Positions 61,366-64,000 of a DNA stretch of 64,000 nt are shown piece by piece. Origin of the DNA: Ensifer adhaerens. GTDB lineage: Bacteria; Pseudomonadota; Alphaproteobacteria; Rhizobiales; Rhizobiaceae. Each line of letters starts with the position of its first letter. The stretch's first letter is position 1. The notes beneath the pieces were generated by a model. That model made no database searches. It saw nothing but the letters and a program-made list of their open reading frames with translations, and was not told where the DNA came from. The position numbers were made by a program, and so were the translations under genes. The DNA lies in contig NZ_CP083350.1 of assembly GCF_020035535.1 (NCBI RefSeq), positions 372,001-436,000 of the forward strand. Direction: 5' to 3'.

Positions 61366-61405
61366 CTTTCATTTTTCCATCATGCAGATTGGCAAGGACT
61401 GTCAC
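61366..61405 (+). promoter_or_regulatory. Pho-box-like repeats upstream of ugpB
   Basis: CTTTCAT (61366), CCATCAT (61377) and CTGTCAC (61399) are in phase at multiples of 11 bp, as PhoB half-sites are (consensus CTGTCAT, 4 bases between). ugp operons are classic PhoB targets. Matches are 6, 5 and 6 of 7. The rest of 61241-61484 has no gene. Confidence 0.5.
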
Positions 61406-61484
61406 ACTCAACTGTTAGCAAGCGCCCGGCTTCATTCGTGCCACCGATCCTGGTGTCCGCCAATCTGCAAGGAGCGTTTTGCAA

Positions 61485-62828
61485 ATGAGAGTCTCCGTCA
61501 CTACGTCCGTATTTATCGGCCTGATGGCCAGCGTCGCGTTTGGCGCGCCCGCAGCCGCCGCCGAGAAGACGAAATTCGAATTCTGGTACGGCCTTTCGGG
61601 CGATCTTGGCGAACGCGTCCAGGATGCCTGCAAGAAGTTCAACGACAGCCAGTCCGAATTCGAGATCGTCTGCACCTCTCAAAACGGTTACGACACGACC
61701 CTGCAGAACACGATTGCCGCCTACCGTGCCAAGAAGCAGCCGGCAATCACCCAGATCTACGATGCCGGCACACTCGACATGATGCTCTCCGGCGCCTTTG
61801 TGCCCGCCAAGAAGCTGATGGCCGACAACGGCTACACCATCGACTGGAACAACTATTTCGGCGGCATCGCCAACTATTACGCGACGGCAAAGGGCGAGTT
61901 GAACTCCTTCCCGTTCAACTCCTCCACCGCGATGTTCTATTACAATGTCGACGCCTTCCAGAAGGCTGGCATCGACTTCAAGCCGGACACCTGGGAACAG
62001 GTCGAGGAAGCAGCCCGCAAACTGAAGGCAGCCGGCTTCGAGTGCCCGCTGGCGTTCAACTTCGACACCTGGCCGCTGATGGAGCAGTTCTCCGCCATCC
62101 ACAACCAGCCGCTTGCCACGAAGGCCAATGGTTACAATGGGTTGGACGCCGAACTTGTGGTCAACAAGACCAAGTTCGTGGATCACGTTAAGTTCTTCAA
62201 GAAGATGGCTGACGAGAAGCTCTTCGTGGTCAAGACCAAGCAACTCGGCATGGATATCGTCCCGGCCTTCACGTCCGAGACCTGCCAGATGATCCAGACC
62301 TCCGTCGCCGACCACGGCACGATCGGCAAGACCCTTCCCGAAGGCGTGAAGTGGGAAGTTGCCATGTTGCCTGTATGGAAGGGCACGGAGCGGCAGAACT
62401 CGCTCGTCGGCGGCGCATCGCTCTGGGTGCTCGCTGGCCGTCCGGAAGCGGAATACAAGGGCGCGGCCGCCTTCCTCAACTACCTTGGGACGCCCGAGAT
62501 GGCCGAGTGGTGGTCAACGGTGACGGGCTACATCCCGGTGACCAAGACCGGTTTCGACGCCATGAAGGCCAATGGCTTCTACGACAAGGCTCCCTACAAG
62601 GGGCGCGAACTCGCCATCCAGAGCCTATCCTTCACCCCGACCTCGGAAAATACCCGCGGCATTCGCCTCGGCGGCTTCACGCAGATCCGCAAGGAATTCG
62701 CAACCGCGCTCGAAGCGATCTTCATGCAGAACGCAGACGTACAGGCCGAACTCGACAAAACGGTTGAACGTGGCAACGCCGTTCTGCGCCGCTTCGAGAA
62801 GACCTACGCCGGACAGACGCTGAACTGA
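61485..62828 (+). CDS. ugpB: sn-Glycerol-3-phosphate ABC transporter binding protein
   Basis: A 447-residue periplasmic protein; the signal peptide runs to about residue 24 (FIGLMASVAFGAPAAAAEKT). Mature UgpB features are KFEFWYGLSGDLGERVQDAC, NSSTAMFYYNVDAFQKAG and YIPVTKTGFDAMKANGF. The start at 61485 follows AAGGAG. Binds glycerol-3-phosphate for uptake with UgpA, UgpE and an ATPase beyond the window. Confidence 0.93.
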   Translation: MRVSVTTSVFIGLMASVAFGAPAAAAEKTKFEFWYGLSGDLGERVQDACKKFNDSQSEFEIVCTSQNGYDTTLQNTIAAYRAKKQPAITQIYDAGTLDMMLSGAFVPAKKLMADNGYTIDWNNYFGGIANYYATAKGELNSFPFNSSTAMFYYNVDAFQKAGIDFKPDTWEQVEEAARKLKAAGFECPLAFNFDTWPLMEQFSAIHNQPLATKANGYNGLDAELVVNKTKFVDHVKFFKKMADEKLFVVKTKQLGMDIVPAFTSETCQMIQTSVADHGTIGKTLPEGVKWEVAMLPVWKGTERQNSLVGGASLWVLAGRPEAEYKGAAAFLNYLGTPEMAEWWSTVTGYIPVTKTGFDAMKANGFYDKAPYKGRELAIQSLSFTPTSENTRGIRLGGFTQIRKEFATALEAIFMQNADVQAELDKTVERGNAVLRRFEKTYAGQTLN

Positions 62829-62842
62829 CATCTGATCCGCCC

Positions 62843-62870
62843 GGAGCCCGCCGCAATATCGGCGGGCTCC
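62843..62870 (+). terminator. Hairpin between ugpB and ugpA
   Basis: GGAGCCCGCCG and CGGCGGGCTCC form an 11-bp stem around CAATAT, followed by GATTTCTGTTCTT. It probably attenuates transcription so that the binding protein is made in excess over the membrane subunits. Confidence 0.75.
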
Positions 62871-62903
62871 GATTTCTGTTCTTGCGCATTGGAATTTCGA
62901 CAT

Positions 62904-63794
62904 ATGGACAAGCGCGCGGCCTTTCGCAGCTGGTGGCTGCCCAGCCTCTTCGCCCTGCCGCAGATCATTTTGATCCTGCTCTTTTTCTATTGGCCAGCGG
63001 TCGCCGTATTGCGGTGGGCCTTCACGCTGGAGCCGCCATTCGGCGGTGCCGCCGAATTCGTCGGCCTTGCCAACTTCCAGGAAGTGTTTGCCGATCCGCT
63101 CTACTGGAACTCCGTTGGCATCAGCCTGGCATTCGCCCTTTGCGGCACGCTTTCCACCATTTTCATCGGCCTTGTTCTTGCCCTTGCTGTCGACCGGCAA
63201 TTGCCGGGCTCCGCACCGTTCCGGTTCCTCTATATTCTGCCCTACGCGATTGCGGGACCGGCGGCCGGTATGGCCTTCCGCTTCATCCTGTCGCCGGAAC
63301 GCGGGCTGATGGCATCGGTCAACGCCGCCTTTCCTGACTTCTGGAACCCGGCCAAGTATGGCAGCCACGCCCTCATCCTCGTCATCGTCGTCTTTGCCTG
63401 GAAATGGGCGGGCTACACCTTCATCTTCCTGCTCGCTGGCTTGCAGTCGGTGCCGCGCTCGCTGATCGAGGCGGCCGCGATGGACGGCTGCGGCCCGATC
63501 CGCCGAGCGGTCGATATCCAGATACCGTTGCTGGCGCCAACGCTCTTCTTCCTGCTGGTCATCATGATGACCGAGGGCTTCGTCGGTGCCGATACCTACG
63601 GCATCGTCGCCCGCACGACCGATGGCGGCCCGAACCACGGCACCGACGTGATGGTCTATCGCATCGTCGAGGAGGCGTTCCGCGGCCTGAACTACTCCGG
63701 CGCGTCGGCCCAGAGCCTCGTGCTCATCGGCCTCATCATGGTCTTCACCTTCATCCAGTTCCACTTCATCGAGCGCCAGGTCCATTACAAGTGA
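62904..63794 (+). CDS. ugpA: sn-Glycerol-3-phosphate ABC transporter permease
   Basis: A 296-residue permease with about six helices and the docking loop EAAAMDGCGPIRRAVDIQIP. The N-terminal helix LFALPQIILILLFFYWPAVA and C-terminal FHFIERQVHYK are typical of UgpA. I use the ATG at 62904; an in-frame TTG at 62889 is less likely. It overlaps nothing and is 7 bp before ugpE. Confidence 0.93.
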   Translation: MDKRAAFRSWWLPSLFALPQIILILLFFYWPAVAVLRWAFTLEPPFGGAAEFVGLANFQEVFADPLYWNSVGISLAFALCGTLSTIFIGLVLALAVDRQLPGSAPFRFLYILPYAIAGPAAGMAFRFILSPERGLMASVNAAFPDFWNPAKYGSHALILVIVVFAWKWAGYTFIFLLAGLQSVPRSLIEAAAMDGCGPIRRAVDIQIPLLAPTLFFLLVIMMTEGFVGADTYGIVARTTDGGPNHGTDVMVYRIVEEAFRGLNYSGASAQSLVLIGLIMVFTFIQFHFIERQVHYK

Positions 63795-63801
63795 GGCTCC
63801 C

Positions 63802-64000
63802 ATGATCCAGCGGACCCCCTTCGCCAACGCGCTGACCTATGGCGTGATGATCTTCGGCTTCCTGCTGCTGATCGGCCCCTTCATCGTCATCGTGTCGGGC
63901 GCCAGCCAGACCTTCCAGCAGGTCAACGCCATCCCCTTCAGCTTCGTGCCGCAGGATCGCCTCTTCGAGAACATGGGCGCGGCCTGGTCGCGCGCCAGCC
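63802..64000 (+). CDS. ugpE: sn-Glycerol-3-phosphate ABC transporter permease (3' end outside window)
   Basis: 66 codons are visible, beginning MIQRTPFANALTYGVMIFGF with a first membrane helix and ending in the segment LFENMGAAWSRAS. It matches the N-terminus of UgpE. Truncated only by the window edge. Confidence 0.87.
   Translation, partial: MIQRTPFANALTYGVMIFGFLLLIGPFIVIVSGASQTFQQVNAIPFSFVPQDRLFENMGAAWSRAS

Noticed and set aside
1..64000. tRNA, rRNA, CRISPR arrays, prophage or integrase genes
   Set aside because: None seen: no regularly spaced repeats, no cloverleaf sequence recognised and no phage or integrase domains apart from the single insertion sequence.

Overview
The window looks like part of a secondary replicon (chromid or megaplasmid) of a Sinorhizobium/Ensifer-type alphaproteobacterium. 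The DNA is GC-rich and gene-dense. It is dominated by ABC importers, LysR, MocR and AraC regulators, and short catabolic operons. The phn and tau gene neighbourhoods resemble those I remember from S. meliloti pSymB; that comparison is from memory and was not computed. I saw no rRNA, tRNA, CRISPR array or replication genes.

Layout. 1-6.7 kb: the end of a LysR gene, then a minus-strand operon with a binding-protein ABC importer, a TIM-barrel isomerase and an inositol-monophosphatase-type phosphatase, with a divergent MocR regulator (6.9-8.4 kb). 8.5-15.4 kb: a tightly coupled seven-gene minus-strand operon (ureohydrolase, two SDRs, polysaccharide-deacetylase-type amidohydrolase, a 56-residue membrane protein, NCS1 permease, GMC oxidoreductase) with a divergent LysR gene; its substrate is unknown. 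16.4-21 kb: a dimethylglycine/sarcosine-dehydrogenase-type flavoprotein with DeoR and GlxA/AraC-type regulators. 21-32.4 kb: a complete 2-aminoethylphosphonate (AEP) module: importer phnS2-phnT2-phnU2, catabolic genes phnW-phnA-phnY, a Na/Pi cotransporter and an AEP-type LysR regulator. The same gapped 27-bp motif precedes all three of its minus-strand transcription units. 32.5-44.6 kb: a complete taurine module, tauR-tauABC-tauXY-xsc-tauZ-pta. An intact 1.88-kb insertion sequence (27-bp perfect inverted repeats, 10-bp target duplication) sits between xsc and tauZ. AEP and taurine are the phosphonate and sulfonate versions of the same C2 amine, and here their pathways lie side by side.

44.6-57 kb: small stress-type genes (PRC-barrel, DUF892 remnant, ABC transporter, ATP-grasp, NUDIX, DUF763, PAS, copper proteins, FMN reductase, several tiny proteins). 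Four of them have upstream matches to the alphaproteobacterial RpoE2/EcfG promoter pattern (GGAAC-N18/19-TT), which suggests a general-stress-response island. 56.8-61.2 kb: a LysR gene divergent from an operon of a luciferase-like monooxygenase, an aldo/keto reductase, an MFS exporter and a MoaF-like protein. 61.4-64 kb: the start of a ugpBAE glycerol-3-phosphate importer with Pho-box-like repeats upstream; it runs off the window end.

The most notable items are the insertion sequence and its protective-looking hairpins inside the taurine operon, the three-site AEP operator, the uncharacterised ureohydrolase/NCS1/GMC operon with its hidden small membrane gene, and the stress promoter set.
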